Shown piece after piece: positions 26,798-37,558 of a DNA stretch of 64,000 nucleotides. A model generated the notes under the pieces. It was not told the DNA's origin and did not search any database. It saw only the letters and a program-made list of their open reading frames with translations. Every line of letters begins with the position of its first letter. The first letter of the stretch is position 1. The stretch is from Myxococcus flavus (GTDB lineage: Bacteria > Myxococcota > Myxococcia > Myxococcales > Myxococcaceae), in the NCBI RefSeq assembly GCF_050038885.1, contig NZ_CP143624.1, forward strand, positions 1,984,001-2,048,000. Reading direction: 5' to 3'. Made by a program: the position numbers and the translations under genes.

Positions 26798-28438
26798 ATG
26801 CGTATCCCCCGGACCGGCGCCCGCAGGAAGCTGCTCGGCGCGCTGTTGTGCACCCTCTCCGCCACGGCCTGCGGGCCGGAAATGGCGTCCGACTCCGCTG
26901 GAGGCGGCGGCACCACGGAGCAGCCGGTCGTCTATGGCAACGACGACCGCATGGACGTGTACGAGCACCCCGACGCCATCCTGCGGCAGTACGCCATGCA
27001 GGCCAGCGCGGTCATGATCGACCGGTACGATATTGACGACACGGACCCCAACAACGTTGCCCTCGCCAGCCTCCCCCTAGGCGAGGCGATCGGCCTCTGC
27101 CCGGGCCAGCGTTTCTTCGATGACCCGTCGCCCGGCTGGTGCTCGGGCACGCTCATCGACGACGACCTGCTGTTGACCGCCGGCCACTGCGTGACCGGTG
27201 CCGCCGACTGCAGGGACTACAAGTGGGTCTTCAACTTCTACCGGCCCAACGCAAACGCCGTGCAGACCCTCACCACGCAGGACGTCTTCAGCTGCAAGGA
27301 GATTGTCGCGCACCACTATGGCACATCAAACGGCCGGAACCTGGACTACGCCATCATCCGCCTGGACCGTCCGGCGGCGCCGCGCTTCGCTCCCGCCCCC
27401 ATCCGGGCGGGAAACAGCGCCATCCCCACCGGCACCAACGTGGCCGTCATCGGCTCGGGCAGTGGTATTCCGCTCAAGATTGACTCGGGCGGCAGCGTCC
27501 GCAACAGCCGCGCCAGTACGCTGGACTACTTCGTCGCCACCACCGACACCTTCGGCGGCAACTCCGGCTCCGCCGTCTATGACATGACGGACCGCACCAT
27601 CGCCGGCATCCTGGTGCGTGGCGATGACGACTACGTCTACCAGAACAACTGCTACGTCGTGAACGAGTGCTCGGAGACCGGGTGCACCGGCGAGGCCATC
27701 ACCTACGTCCGTCCGGCCATCGAGGCGTTCTGCGCCACCCACACCAGCGTCCGGCTGTGCAACTCCACGCCGCCGCCGCAGACGAACTTCACCTTCACCG
27801 CCAGCGGCACCTACAACGCCACGGTGAACACCACCCGGCACGTGGTGGAGCTCGAGGCCGGTCAGAGCCTCACCGTGGGCACCTGCGGCGTGACGGGCGC
27901 CACCGCCACCGGTGACACCTGGCTGCGCGTCAACGGCCCCAGCGGCATCGAGGTCGGCTCCAACGACGACGGGTGCGCGGAGGGCCGCGGCTCCAACCTC
28001 GCCCTCACCGCCGTGGCCGCCGGCGCCTACGAAATCATCGCGGGCTGCTATGGCACCACCAGCTGCAGCGGCACCGTGGCGTGGACCATCGGCACCAGCG
28101 CCCCGCCGGCCACCTCGGGCACGTTCAACTACAGCGCGGTCAACACCAGCAGCGCGCGGCAGAACACCACCAACGAGGACGTCACCCTGACCGCCGGCCA
28201 GCGCATCTCCTTCGGCACCTGCAACGTGGCGGGCGCCTCCGGCACCGGTGACTCGTTCATCCGCCTGTACAACGCCGCGGGCGCGCAGGTGGCGTCCAAC
28301 GACGACGGCAACGGCTGCGGCTCGCTGTCGCACGCCACCTACACGGTGCCGGCGGGCGCGGGTGGCACGTACCAGATTCGCGCGGGCTGCTACGGCAACA
28401 CCAGCTGCAGCGGCACGGTGGGCTGGACCATCCAGTAA
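26798..28438 (+). CDS. Secreted trypsin-like S1 serine protease lipoprotein with two C-terminal PPC-like domains
   Basis: 546-residue extracytoplasmic protease. A signal peptide with a lipobox-like end (LSATAC, Cys25) leads into a trypsin fold. The catalytic triad is visible: His130 in TAGHC, Asp183 in NLDYAIIRLD and Ser256 in GGNSGSAV. GNSGS instead of GDSGG suggests a Glu-C/V8-like subgroup. Two similar beta domains follow, about 345-445 and 447-546. Both end in AGCYG-TTSCSGTV-WTI, and both carry GDxxxR and a SNDDG Ca-binding-like turn typical of prepeptidase C-terminal (PPC) domains. The ATG at 26798 has TAGGAG upstream, and a TATATT box lies at about 26732. A hairpin follows the stop. Confidence 0.9.
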   Translation: MRIPRTGARRKLLGALLCTLSATACGPEMASDSAGGGGTTEQPVVYGNDDRMDVYEHPDAILRQYAMQASAVMIDRYDIDDTDPNNVALASLPLGEAIGLCPGQRFFDDPSPGWCSGTLIDDDLLLTAGHCVTGAADCRDYKWVFNFYRPNANAVQTLTTQDVFSCKEIVAHHYGTSNGRNLDYAIIRLDRPAAPRFAPAPIRAGNSAIPTGTNVAVIGSGSGIPLKIDSGGSVRNSRASTLDYFVATTDTFGGNSGSAVYDMTDRTIAGILVRGDDDYVYQNNCYVVNECSETGCTGEAITYVRPAIEAFCATHTSVRLCNSTPPPQTNFTFTASGTYNATVNTTRHVVELEAGQSLTVGTCGVTGATATGDTWLRVNGPSGIEVGSNDDGCAEGRGSNLALTAVAAGAYEIIAGCYGTTSCSGTVAWTIGTSAPPATSGTFNYSAVNTSSARQNTTNEDVTLTAGQRISFGTCNVAGASGTGDSFIRLYNAAGAQVASNDDGNGCGSLSHATYTVPAGAGGTYQIRAGCYGNTSCSGTVGWTIQ

Positions 28439-28465
28439 TCACGTTCCCCTCAGGACGTGAGCACG

Positions 28466-28503
28466 GCGGGGCGCGCCACTCCTTCTCGGAGGGGCCGCCC
28501 CGC
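28466..28503. terminator. GC-rich hairpin after the S1 protease gene
   Basis: GCGGGGCG at 28466-28473 pairs with CGCCCCGC at 28496-28503 around a loop of about 22 bases, which itself can partly fold. It is located 27 bp past the stop and before the next unit. Confidence 0.5.
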
Positions 28504-28594
28504 TGTCGCGTCTGGCGCCCATCACCGGGTTGAAAGTCCTTCACTCGAAACGTTAATTTTCCACCATCTTGCGGCGGTCTCCGGAGTGCATGCG

Positions 28595-28966
28595 GTGCTG
28601 AGGATTCGGCCCGAGCAGATGGCGTCCCTCGACACCTCGGCGCGCGGCGTCTACGTGTCCAGCGTCACGCGCTTCCTGCGCGCGCAGCTGCCCGGCGAGT
28701 GCGCGGGCCTGGGCGAGCCCGAGCTGCGCGCGCGGGCCGAGCGCGGAATCACGGCGGCGAGCGCCCATGGCATCACCGCGCGCTGGGACGTGGCCCGCTT
28801 CATCGCCTGCCAGCTCTGCCTGGGCGAGCACTTCGACACAGACCCCGCGCATCCCTGGCCCCGGGCCGTGCTCGCACGGCCGGACCTGCCCCCTTCCCGG
28901 AAGATGGACTGGATTGAGCGCCACTACCTGCGGCCGTTCCGCAGGCGTGCCCCCGCCGCGCCCTGA
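28595..28966 (+). CDS. Small partner protein preceding the metzincin-CHAT protein
   Basis: 123-residue helical protein starting at a GTG (28595) with CGGAG upstream. Its pattern (LRIRPEQMASLD, RFLRAQLPGECAGLGE, GITAASAHGITARWDVARFIACQLCLG, FDTDPAHPWPRAVLA) resembles small proteins often encoded next to polymorphic effectors and PAAR-type loci in Proteobacteria. That association is from memory of such loci, not from a search. It is 30 bp upstream of the 1067-residue gene on the same strand, so it is probably an adaptor or chaperone for that protein. Confidence 0.68.
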   Translation: MLRIRPEQMASLDTSARGVYVSSVTRFLRAQLPGECAGLGEPELRARAERGITAASAHGITARWDVARFIACQLCLGEHFDTDPAHPWPRAVLARPDLPPSRKMDWIERHYLRPFRRRAPAAP

Positions 28967-28996
28967 GGCCGCGGGCAAGCTCCGACACGACTCCCG

Positions 28997-31900
28997 ATGC
29001 CCTACCTCCCCCTGCGCTGCGACTGGACGCACTTCGCCCCTTCCCAGGAGACGCTCGCCGTCACCTACGACCCGCCCGACGAGGGCAGGCTCGTCTCCGT
29101 GCGGCTGGAGGTGCGCGACTACGCGAACACCCTCGTGTACCAATCGGATGCGCTCGACTGCCGGGACGGTCCGGCGGACGTCACCTGGACGGGCGCGCTG
29201 AACGTGGGCAATGACGCCCGCCACGAGCCCTTCGCCACGCCCTTGCGCGCGCCGTACACGCTCCAGGTCGACGCCGTCATCGAAGCGGACGAACGCGACG
29301 GCCTCCGCCAGCCCGAGGACCTGCCCAACACCGAGCTGGACAGCGTGATGCCTTGCGAGGCCCGCAACGAGGAGCCCCTTGCGGAGGGGCGCGTCCCGCC
29401 GCCACCGCCCTCCACCACCGCGCGGGTCGACGTCCTCTACCATTCGGTGGAGGTCGTCCGCGGGCCCTGGCTCGCCACCGGCGAGGCGTTCGACCGCGGC
29501 ACGGCCGCCAGCATCTGCCACAAGCTCAACCAGCTCGGCTATTACGCCGGGCCGCCGGCGCGGGTGGCGGTCCACACGGACCTGCTCGACAAGGCCAAGG
29601 AGCGCTTCCTGCGCAACCACGGTGACCTGCGCCGCGCCGTCGAGGCCCCCACGGACGACCAGTTCGAGGACGCGCTGGACGGCGCGCTGGCGGACGCCCA
29701 TGGCGCGCGCCCGACGCTGGCGGATGCCCAGAGCCACCCCATCCCGGAAGGCACGGCCCTCCCCATGGGAGCCGGAGACCCGCTGCGCGTCTACGTGGAG
29801 GCCGTCGGCTTCGACGAGGACCTCGCCAACCAGACCGACGAGTTCATGCGGCAGATCCCTCCCAACCGGAACAACGGGGCCATCGACTGGGGCGCGCTGC
29901 ACAACAAGACGACCAGCGAGGCCGGCAAGCTCAACCGCCCGCTCGTGCCGCTCGAGGCCGTCATCTACCTCAAGGGTCATGACGGGAGCCGGGTCGCCGC
30001 CCCCCGGGCCGTGGGCGCGGTGCGGGTGGACTGGTCCGCTGCCGAGCCTGGCGAGGACGTGTCCCACCTGCCCCTGGATGACCGCCTGCACTGCGGGACG
30101 CGGGCCTATATCAACCGCGTCCTCCACAGCGACTTCGTCGACCTCACGCACGACGGCAACACGAACTGCCCCGAGGCCTACGGCGGCATCCGCACCCGGG
30201 TGGACAACTTCCGCAACCCCTTCTGGCGGGAGCCCCAGCCCTACGCCCCCCATGCCGCGCCCACGGAGGACGCCGGGAGGAAGGTGCTCTGGGTGCCGGC
30301 CTTCACGGATGGCGACGCGCATCCGAGCCGCGTGGGACGCGCGGGCATCTACTTCCAGCCCTCCCTGATTGCGGGCGACCGCTACCGGGTGCGCGCGCGG
30401 CTCAGCTACGCGGGCCGCGACAACGCCCTCGCGCTCGAGGCAGCCAATCCCGTCTGCCAGTACGAGACGCGCCCCATCGTCGTCTGGCGGCGGGTGGAGG
30501 TCTTCGGCATCGTGGGCTGGCCCCTGCGCGACCATGGCCACCTGCCGCAGCAGTGCCGGGCCCGCTATGCGGAGGCCTACCTGGAGGTCGACTTCTCCCG
30601 CACGCGGTACCGGCGCATCTCCGAGGTCATCGACGACGCCGACTACGCGAGCTGGTTCAACCACATCCGGACGAACATCAAGCCCTCCGTCGCCAGCGTC
30701 GTCGGCCTGCTGGACACCACGCAGGTGCACGACGACAGCCCCGTCGTGCGCCTCGCCCCCGACGCGGAGCTCACGTCCGACCAGAAGAACGACATCTGGA
30801 CGTTCGTCAGCGACATGTTCAACGAGCTGGTGAGCACGCCGGACGTCCCCAGCGCTGGCGGATTCCTGCTCTCACGCATCTCCGACAAGCTCCGCACCGG
30901 ACATGCCCCCTGCGGCGGCATCGTCATGCTCGAGTACAGGCTATCGGACGACATCCGGGAGGCGCTCAGGACCTCGGACGTGGGAGAGATTCCCACGACC
31001 TCCAACGGCAACGGCGACCTGATGGGCATCATCGACCAGAGCGTGAACGCGAACGCCGACTACGTCTTCACCCACGAGGTCGGCCACTGCTTCTGGCTGA
31101 CGCACCATGAGGCCTCCTCGGGCGTGGTGCGCGAGCACCACGATGCGTTCGACCACAACTGCATGATGAGCTACCCCGACTGGGACGGGGTCCGGCCCCA
31201 GTATCCGCACCAGGCGCCTGACCGCTACGACCCGCACTTCTGCGGCAAGTGCAACCTCAAGCTGCGCGGCTGGAACATCACCCACGACGACATCCTGGCG
31301 CTCGACGCGCCCGCCGCTCCCGACGCGCTCACCACCCTCTTCTATTACGACCGCGCCGACCCCGGGCTGCAGTGGGACGTCGAGCTGGGACACGTGCGAG
31401 ACGCCTTCACCCGCGTCTCGCGCGGCCCGTTCCGCGAGCGCTACTTCGACCGGAACGCGGACTTCAACACCTGGATACAGGACCTGGGTGACTGTGACGT
31501 CTATCACCATGTCACCCACGGGAACGTCCGCTGCTCGAGGCACGGGTCGCGGCTCGCGTCCATGGACATGGCCATCCCGCGCTACCCGACGTGGTGCCGG
31601 AATGATGAGGCCAAGGTCGAGCGGCTCGAAGCCGAGGAGCGGCAGCTCTGCGTGGACACGGGCTTCGACCCCAACGCGCTCACGGCGTGGGCGAAGAAAT
31701 CCCTCATCACGCCGGAGACGTACTGGCATGACCTGAGCAGCGTCATCCAGTGGACCGTGAATGGCGACGACTCCAGCCAGGACGTCGAGTTCACCTACGA
31801 GCAGCTTCAGCGGGCCTTCAAGCAGGGCCGCAGGCCCCCTCGCCTGCTCGCCTTCTTCAGCTCGTGCCTGCTTGGCTGGGAGAAGCGCTTCGCCAGGCTC

Positions 31901-32200
31901 TTCATCGACAAGGGCACGCCCTACGTCATCGCCTTCCGCAGTCGCTACCAGACGTCGCAGGCGCTGCCGTTCAGCCAGGAGTTCTACCGAATCCTGTCGC
32001 TCGGTCAGTTCGCCCCCAACGTCGTCAGCAACGCGTTTCTATCCGCCGCCCTGGAGTACCCCCACGCGGAGCCGTGCCTGTTCACATCGGACGGCATCAT
32101 CCGCTGCACCGCGGAGACCCGGTCGGGACGGGCCGCGGCGGTGCACGAGCTCCAGTGGAAGGACAAGGCCTTCGACGAGCCGCGCTTCCCGGCCCCGTGA
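28997..32200 (+). CDS. Large protein joining a metzincin-like zinc protease and a CHAT-like cysteine protease
   Basis: 1067-residue protein without a signal peptide. The N-terminal 100 residues are strand-rich (VSVRLEVRDYANTLVYQS, FATPLRAPYTLQVDAVIE), like the Ig-type carrier domains of injected effectors. Residues about 140-640 are not recognised. At 693-703 HEVGHCFWLTH keeps the three zinc His at the metzincin spacing (HExxHxxGxxH, Gly replaced by Trp). CMMSYP at 722-727 is a good Met-turn. From about 800 the sequence changes to a CHAT-like caspase fold: His841 in VYHHVTHGNV and Cys957 in LLAFFSSCLLGWEKRF, followed by GTPYVIAFRSRYQ and FSQEFYRILSLG. Both protease assignments rest on motifs only. 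The small gene 30 bp upstream is the probable partner. Confidence 0.75.
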   Translation: MPYLPLRCDWTHFAPSQETLAVTYDPPDEGRLVSVRLEVRDYANTLVYQSDALDCRDGPADVTWTGALNVGNDARHEPFATPLRAPYTLQVDAVIEADERDGLRQPEDLPNTELDSVMPCEARNEEPLAEGRVPPPPPSTTARVDVLYHSVEVVRGPWLATGEAFDRGTAASICHKLNQLGYYAGPPARVAVHTDLLDKAKERFLRNHGDLRRAVEAPTDDQFEDALDGALADAHGARPTLADAQSHPIPEGTALPMGAGDPLRVYVEAVGFDEDLANQTDEFMRQIPPNRNNGAIDWGALHNKTTSEAGKLNRPLVPLEAVIYLKGHDGSRVAAPRAVGAVRVDWSAAEPGEDVSHLPLDDRLHCGTRAYINRVLHSDFVDLTHDGNTNCPEAYGGIRTRVDNFRNPFWREPQPYAPHAAPTEDAGRKVLWVPAFTDGDAHPSRVGRAGIYFQPSLIAGDRYRVRARLSYAGRDNALALEAANPVCQYETRPIVVWRRVEVFGIVGWPLRDHGHLPQQCRARYAEAYLEVDFSRTRYRRISEVIDDADYASWFNHIRTNIKPSVASVVGLLDTTQVHDDSPVVRLAPDAELTSDQKNDIWTFVSDMFNELVSTPDVPSAGGFLLSRISDKLRTGHAPCGGIVMLEYRLSDDIREALRTSDVGEIPTTSNGNGDLMGIIDQSVNANADYVFTHEVGHCFWLTHHEASSGVVREHHDAFDHNCMMSYPDWDGVRPQYPHQAPDRYDPHFCGKCNLKLRGWNITHDDILALDAPAAPDALTTLFYYDRADPGLQWDVELGHVRDAFTRVSRGPFRERYFDRNADFNTWIQDLGDCDVYHHVTHGNVRCSRHGSRLASMDMAIPRYPTWCRNDEAKVERLEAEERQLCVDTGFDPNALTAWAKKSLITPETYWHDLSSVIQWTVNGDDSSQDVEFTYEQLQRAFKQGRRPPRLLAFFSSCLLGWEKRFARLFIDKGTPYVIAFRSRYQTSQALPFSQEFYRILSLGQFAPNVVSNAFLSAALEYPHAEPCLFTSDGIIRCTAETRSGRAAAVHELQWKDKAFDEPRFPAP

Positions 32201-32321
32201 CGCACGGTCGGGGGGCCGTGCCGCCGCTCCCCGAGGTGCTGCTGCCGGGTGGCGGACGCCCCGGCATGCGGCGCCATCCCGCCCTTGACAGCCTCGGAGC
32301 CGAGGTCTAACGCAAGGCGCC

Positions 32322-33575
32322 ATGAGCACTCCCCAGTTCCCGCCCTCTCCGACGCGCGCCATCAGCAACGAAGGCCCCTTCCGAGCCCTGCTGCTGGAGA
32401 ACATCCACCCGTCCGCGGGGGAGATGCTGGCCGCCGAGGGCTTCCAGGTGGAGCGCCTCTCCTCCGCCCTCAAGCCGGAGGAGCTGGCCGAGCGGCTGAA
32501 GGGCGTGCACCTGCTGGGCATCCGCAGCAAGACGACGGTGCCGCTCGCCGCGCTGGAGCACGCGGAGAACCTGCTCGCCATTGGCGCCTTCTGCATCGGC
32601 ACCAACCAGGTGGACCTGACGTCCGCCAACACGCACGGCATCCCCGTGTTCAACGCGCCCTTCAGCAACACGCGCAGCGTGGCGGAGATGGTGATTGCGG
32701 AAATCATCGTCCTGACGCGGCAGCTCTTCGACCGCAGCCGCGAGGTCCACGCGGGCCAGTGGCGCAAGGTGGCCACCGGCAGCCATGAGGTGCGCGGCAA
32801 GACGCTGGGCATCATCGGCTATGGCCACATCGGCTCGCAGCTGGGCGTGCTCGCCGAGGCGCTGGGCATGCGCGTCCTCTACTACGACGTGATGACCAAG
32901 CTGCCGCTCGGCAATGCGCAGCCCTCCGTCACCATGGAGGAGCTGCTCGGGGCGTCCGACTTCGTCACCCTGCACGTGCCCGCGCTGCCTTCCACGCACA
33001 TGATGATGGGCGCCGAGCAGATTGCGCAGATGAAGAAGGGCGCCTGCCTCATCAACGCCAGCCGCGGCACGGTGGTGGACATCGACGCGCTGGCGCGGGC
33101 GCTCCAGTCCAAGCACCTGGGTGGCGCCGCGGTGGACGTCTACCCGGAGGAGCCGGAGAGCAACTCGGACGGCTTCGTCACCGCGCTCCAGGGGCTGCCC
33201 AACGTGGTCCTCACGCCGCACATCGGCGGCTCCACCGAGGAGGCCCAGGCCTCCATCGGCAAGGAGGTGGCCACCAGCCTGCTGAAGTACTTCAAGGCGG
33301 GCGCCAGCACGGGCGCGGTCAACTTCCCGCACATCGAGGCGCCGCTCATCCCGGGCACGCACCGCATCCTCAACGTGCACCGGAACACCCCGGGCGTGCT
33401 GCGCGACATCAACCGCATCGTCTCCGACCTCAACGCCAACATCCACGCCCAGGTGCTCAGCACGGACGCCAACATCGGCTACCTGCTGATGGACCTGGAC
33501 CAGGACGTGTCCGCGCAGGTGTGCGAGGCCATCGCCGGGCTGGAGACGGACATCAAGACGCGCATCCTGTCCTGA
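32322..33575 (+). CDS. serA: D-3-phosphoglycerate dehydrogenase SerA
   Basis: 417-residue NAD enzyme, first step of serine synthesis from 3-phosphoglycerate. LLGIRSKTTV and GAFCIGTNQVDL form the substrate domain. IIGYGHIGSQLGVLAEALGM is the Rossmann loop, and HVPALPSTHMMM with INASRGTVVDIDALARAL holds the catalytic Arg. HIGGSTEEAQ contains the active-site His. The last 75 residues are an ACT domain (RILNVHRNTPGVLRDINRIV), the serine-sensing regulatory part found in short bacterial SerA, so feedback inhibition is expected. It converges with the FAD-oxidase gene with 12 bp between stops. Confidence 0.94.
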   Translation: MSTPQFPPSPTRAISNEGPFRALLLENIHPSAGEMLAAEGFQVERLSSALKPEELAERLKGVHLLGIRSKTTVPLAALEHAENLLAIGAFCIGTNQVDLTSANTHGIPVFNAPFSNTRSVAEMVIAEIIVLTRQLFDRSREVHAGQWRKVATGSHEVRGKTLGIIGYGHIGSQLGVLAEALGMRVLYYDVMTKLPLGNAQPSVTMEELLGASDFVTLHVPALPSTHMMMGAEQIAQMKKGACLINASRGTVVDIDALARALQSKHLGGAAVDVYPEEPESNSDGFVTALQGLPNVVLTPHIGGSTEEAQASIGKEVATSLLKYFKAGASTGAVNFPHIEAPLIPGTHRILNVHRNTPGVLRDINRIVSDLNANIHAQVLSTDANIGYLLMDLDQDVSAQVCEAIAGLETDIKTRILS

Positions 33576-33587
33576 CGTCCGGCGCCC

Positions 33588-34994
<1,407 letters not shown>

Positions 34995-35171
34995 GCCTGT
35001 AGGCGTATTGCAGCCGCCCCGCCGTGACAAGGTGCAGCATGGGGCGGCCGTTGGGCGGTGGCATTGGCCCCGGGCCGCGCCGGATCCGCCAAGGAATCAG
35101 GGGGAGGACGTATAGGGCGTGGGCACATGGCGGAATCCGCCCGTTTTCAGCCCCTCCGCGAGGAACCCCTC

Positions 35172-35549
35172 ATGCCGAAGTCCCTGTCCCGGTGCGTCCT
35201 GGCCCTTCCCCTCTTCGCGGCGCTGTTCGCCGCGCCCGCCGCGATGGCGGAGGATGCCCCCATCGGCAGGTCCTATGTCTTCACGACCGTGGACGACTAC
35301 AGCATCAGGCTCGATGGCGTCATCAATGTCACGGGTGTGCTCCACGGCGAGGAGGAACCCCGGACCGTGACCTTCAAGGTCATCCTATCGCATGGCGTTG
35401 AGGCGAATTTTCAGACGTTGGGTGGCCGCTGCGACCGGATGGCGCTGCTCGCCATGACGAAGCCTGGCGCGTACCTGTTCACCATGTCAGTGGAAACGCA
35501 TCCGAGCAATTATCGCCAGTTCGCCTGCAAGCTGACCCGCGTCCCCTAG
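35172..35549 (+). CDS. Small exported protein of unknown function
   Basis: 125-residue protein with a clear Sec signal peptide (MPKSLSRCVLALPLFAALFA, cleavage expected after AAMA) and a mature strand-rich part of about 95 residues with two cysteines (GGRCDRM, FACKLT) likely in a disulfide. Not recognised. The ATG at 35172 has GAGGA about 9 bases upstream; an in-frame ATG at 35127 would hide the signal peptide. It is followed 12 bp later by a repeat lipoprotein on the same strand, so the two may form a surface-protein unit. Confidence 0.75.
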   Translation: MPKSLSRCVLALPLFAALFAAPAAMAEDAPIGRSYVFTTVDDYSIRLDGVINVTGVLHGEEEPRTVTFKVILSHGVEANFQTLGGRCDRMALLAMTKPGAYLFTMSVETHPSNYRQFACKLTRVP

Positions 35550-35561
35550 CCCCCCACGCGG

Positions 35562-37373
35562 ATGGCACGAACGACGCCCATGGGGACGAATCGACGAACG
35601 TGGCTGGCGTTGGCGCTGACCGTGGCGGGCCTCCTCGCGGGGTGCTCATCGGGCGCAGGCCCCACGGATGAGGACGCTGACGGGGATGGGGTCGCGGACG
35701 CAGCGGACTGCGCGCCCGATGACGCGAGCCAGTGGCGACTCCTGGAAGGCTACGCGGACGAGGATGACGACGGCGTGGGCGCTGGCGCGAAGCGCGAGGT
35801 CTGCGCTGGCGAACAGCTCCCGGCGGGCTGGAGCCCGCAGAGCGGCGACTGCGCTCCCGACGACGCAGCCCGTTGGCGTGAGCAGGCGGGGCTCTACCTT
35901 GACCAGGACGGGGACGGAGCGACCACGGAAGGCCCGGTGACGGCCTGCGTGGGAGACACGCTCGAGGGCTACCGCGAACAACCGGGCGCGCCTGACTGCG
36001 ATGACACCGACGCCCGCTTCGCGGCCTCCATACAGGTCTGGCCTGATGGGGACTTCGACGGCATCGGCAGCGGCGAGCCCATCTCCCACTGCGAGGGCAA
36101 GGACCTGCCCCGGGGCTACGCGGCGGTCGACGGAGACTGCGCGCCGGAGGACCGCGCTCGCTCGACATGGCGCGACTACACCCACCGGGACGCGGACGGA
36201 GACGGCTTCACCGTGCCCGAGGAAGGCCGGGTCTGCTCCGGTCTGACACTGCCCGCCGGCCATTCCCTGGAGGCGCGCGGCCTGGACTGCGACGACACGA
36301 ACGCCGCGCAGTGGAGGGAGCGCACCGTCTACGTGGACGTGGACGGAGACGGCTTCGGCAGTGGCGCCCCCGTCACACGGTGCGCCGGCCACACGGCGCC
36401 TCCCGGCTACGCGCTGGACCGCGAGGACTGCGCCCCCGAGGACGACACGCGGTGGCAGTGGCGCTCGTATGCCCACCGGGACGCGGACGGAGACGGCGAC
36501 ACGGTTCCCGAGCAGGGCGTGACCTGCAGCGGCGCGGAGCTCCCTCAGGGCTATGCGCAGTGGCCCACCGGCAATGACTGCGACGACCGCGATGCCACCG
36601 TCATGGTGAGCTGGCTCGTGTACCCGGACACCGATGGTGATGGCTTCGGTACGGGCACGCGGCAGACCTTCTGCGCGGGCCGCCAGATGCCCACGGGCTA
36701 CTCGGCGGTGAACAGCGACTGCGACGACGCGAACGCCACCGCCTGGCGCTTCCTGGCCTATTCGCACCGGGACGCGGACGGAGACGGCTTCACCGCCCCA
36801 GCGACGGGAACGGTGTGCTCGGGCCAGACGCTGCCCTCCGGCTACGGCACGGCGCCGCGCGGGAGCGACTGCGACGATGCGGACCCGGCCCGGCACACCA
36901 CCGTCCAGGCCTGGGCGGACACGGACGGAGACGGCGTGGGCGCGGGAGACGCCGTGGCGCTGTGCACGAATGGCACGGTGCCCGCCCCCTGGTCCGCGCT
37001 GAGCACGGACTGCGCGGAAGAGGACCCGACGCGCTGGCGGGGGATGTCCTACTTCCACGTCGACCGGGACGAGGACGGCCACACGCGGCCCGAAAGCGGC
37101 TCGGTATGCACGGGCACCACCCTGCCCGAGCCCTACTTCACCCAGGCCACGGGCAACGACTGCGATGACGCGGACGCTTCGCTCTACCGCTGGGCCGTGC
37201 TGTACCCGGACGCGGATGGTGATGGCGTGGGCACGTCCCCGCGCGAGAGCTCCTGCATCGGCGCACAGGCGCCCTTGGGCTTCTCGTTCAAGGGCTACGA
37301 CGTGGACGACTCGGATGCCTCCATCCAGGAAGACGCCGAGGACGACCTGCTGGTGGACCTCATCCTCCAGTAG
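35562..37373 (+). CDS. Lipoprotein with about 12 Asp-rich, MopE/thrombospondin-3-like calcium-binding modules
   Basis: 603-residue surface lipoprotein (597 if the ATG at 35580 is used). The signal peptide ends VAGLLAGCSS. The rest is a ladder of about 12 modules of 43-50 residues. Each has a D-x-D-x-D-G loop (DADGDGVAD, DEDDDGVGA, DVDGDGFGS, DTDGDGFGT and so on), a Cys in VCSG/CAG, PxGY, then DCDD or DCAPED. This is the 'putative metal-binding motif' found in MopE-type and other myxobacterial surface proteins. Modules alternate in type, producing an exact 291-bp DNA period. Ca binding is likely, function unknown. It probably shares a transcript with the small exported protein 12 bp upstream. 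Confidence 0.88.
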   Translation: MARTTPMGTNRRTWLALALTVAGLLAGCSSGAGPTDEDADGDGVADAADCAPDDASQWRLLEGYADEDDDGVGAGAKREVCAGEQLPAGWSPQSGDCAPDDAARWREQAGLYLDQDGDGATTEGPVTACVGDTLEGYREQPGAPDCDDTDARFAASIQVWPDGDFDGIGSGEPISHCEGKDLPRGYAAVDGDCAPEDRARSTWRDYTHRDADGDGFTVPEEGRVCSGLTLPAGHSLEARGLDCDDTNAAQWRERTVYVDVDGDGFGSGAPVTRCAGHTAPPGYALDREDCAPEDDTRWQWRSYAHRDADGDGDTVPEQGVTCSGAELPQGYAQWPTGNDCDDRDATVMVSWLVYPDTDGDGFGTGTRQTFCAGRQMPTGYSAVNSDCDDANATAWRFLAYSHRDADGDGFTAPATGTVCSGQTLPSGYGTAPRGSDCDDADPARHTTVQAWADTDGDGVGAGDAVALCTNGTVPAPWSALSTDCAEEDPTRWRGMSYFHVDRDEDGHTRPESGSVCTGTTLPEPYFTQATGNDCDDADASLYRWAVLYPDADGDGVGTSPRESSCIGAQAPLGFSFKGYDVDDSDASIQEDAEDDLLVDLILQ

Positions 37374-37558
37374 CCCGCGGGCCTGGGCGACACGAGTCAC
37401 TGGCGACCCACTCGACTCAACACGCTCCGGGTGGCAACAGCAACGTGAAGAACGAGCTCTCCGATGCGCCCCGAGGCCGCTCTCGGAACCCTCCTCGGGG
37501 CGCCGCCAGCACACCCCTGTCGTTCGCACACCCCACCTCCTTCCGAGCGGAACCTCAC

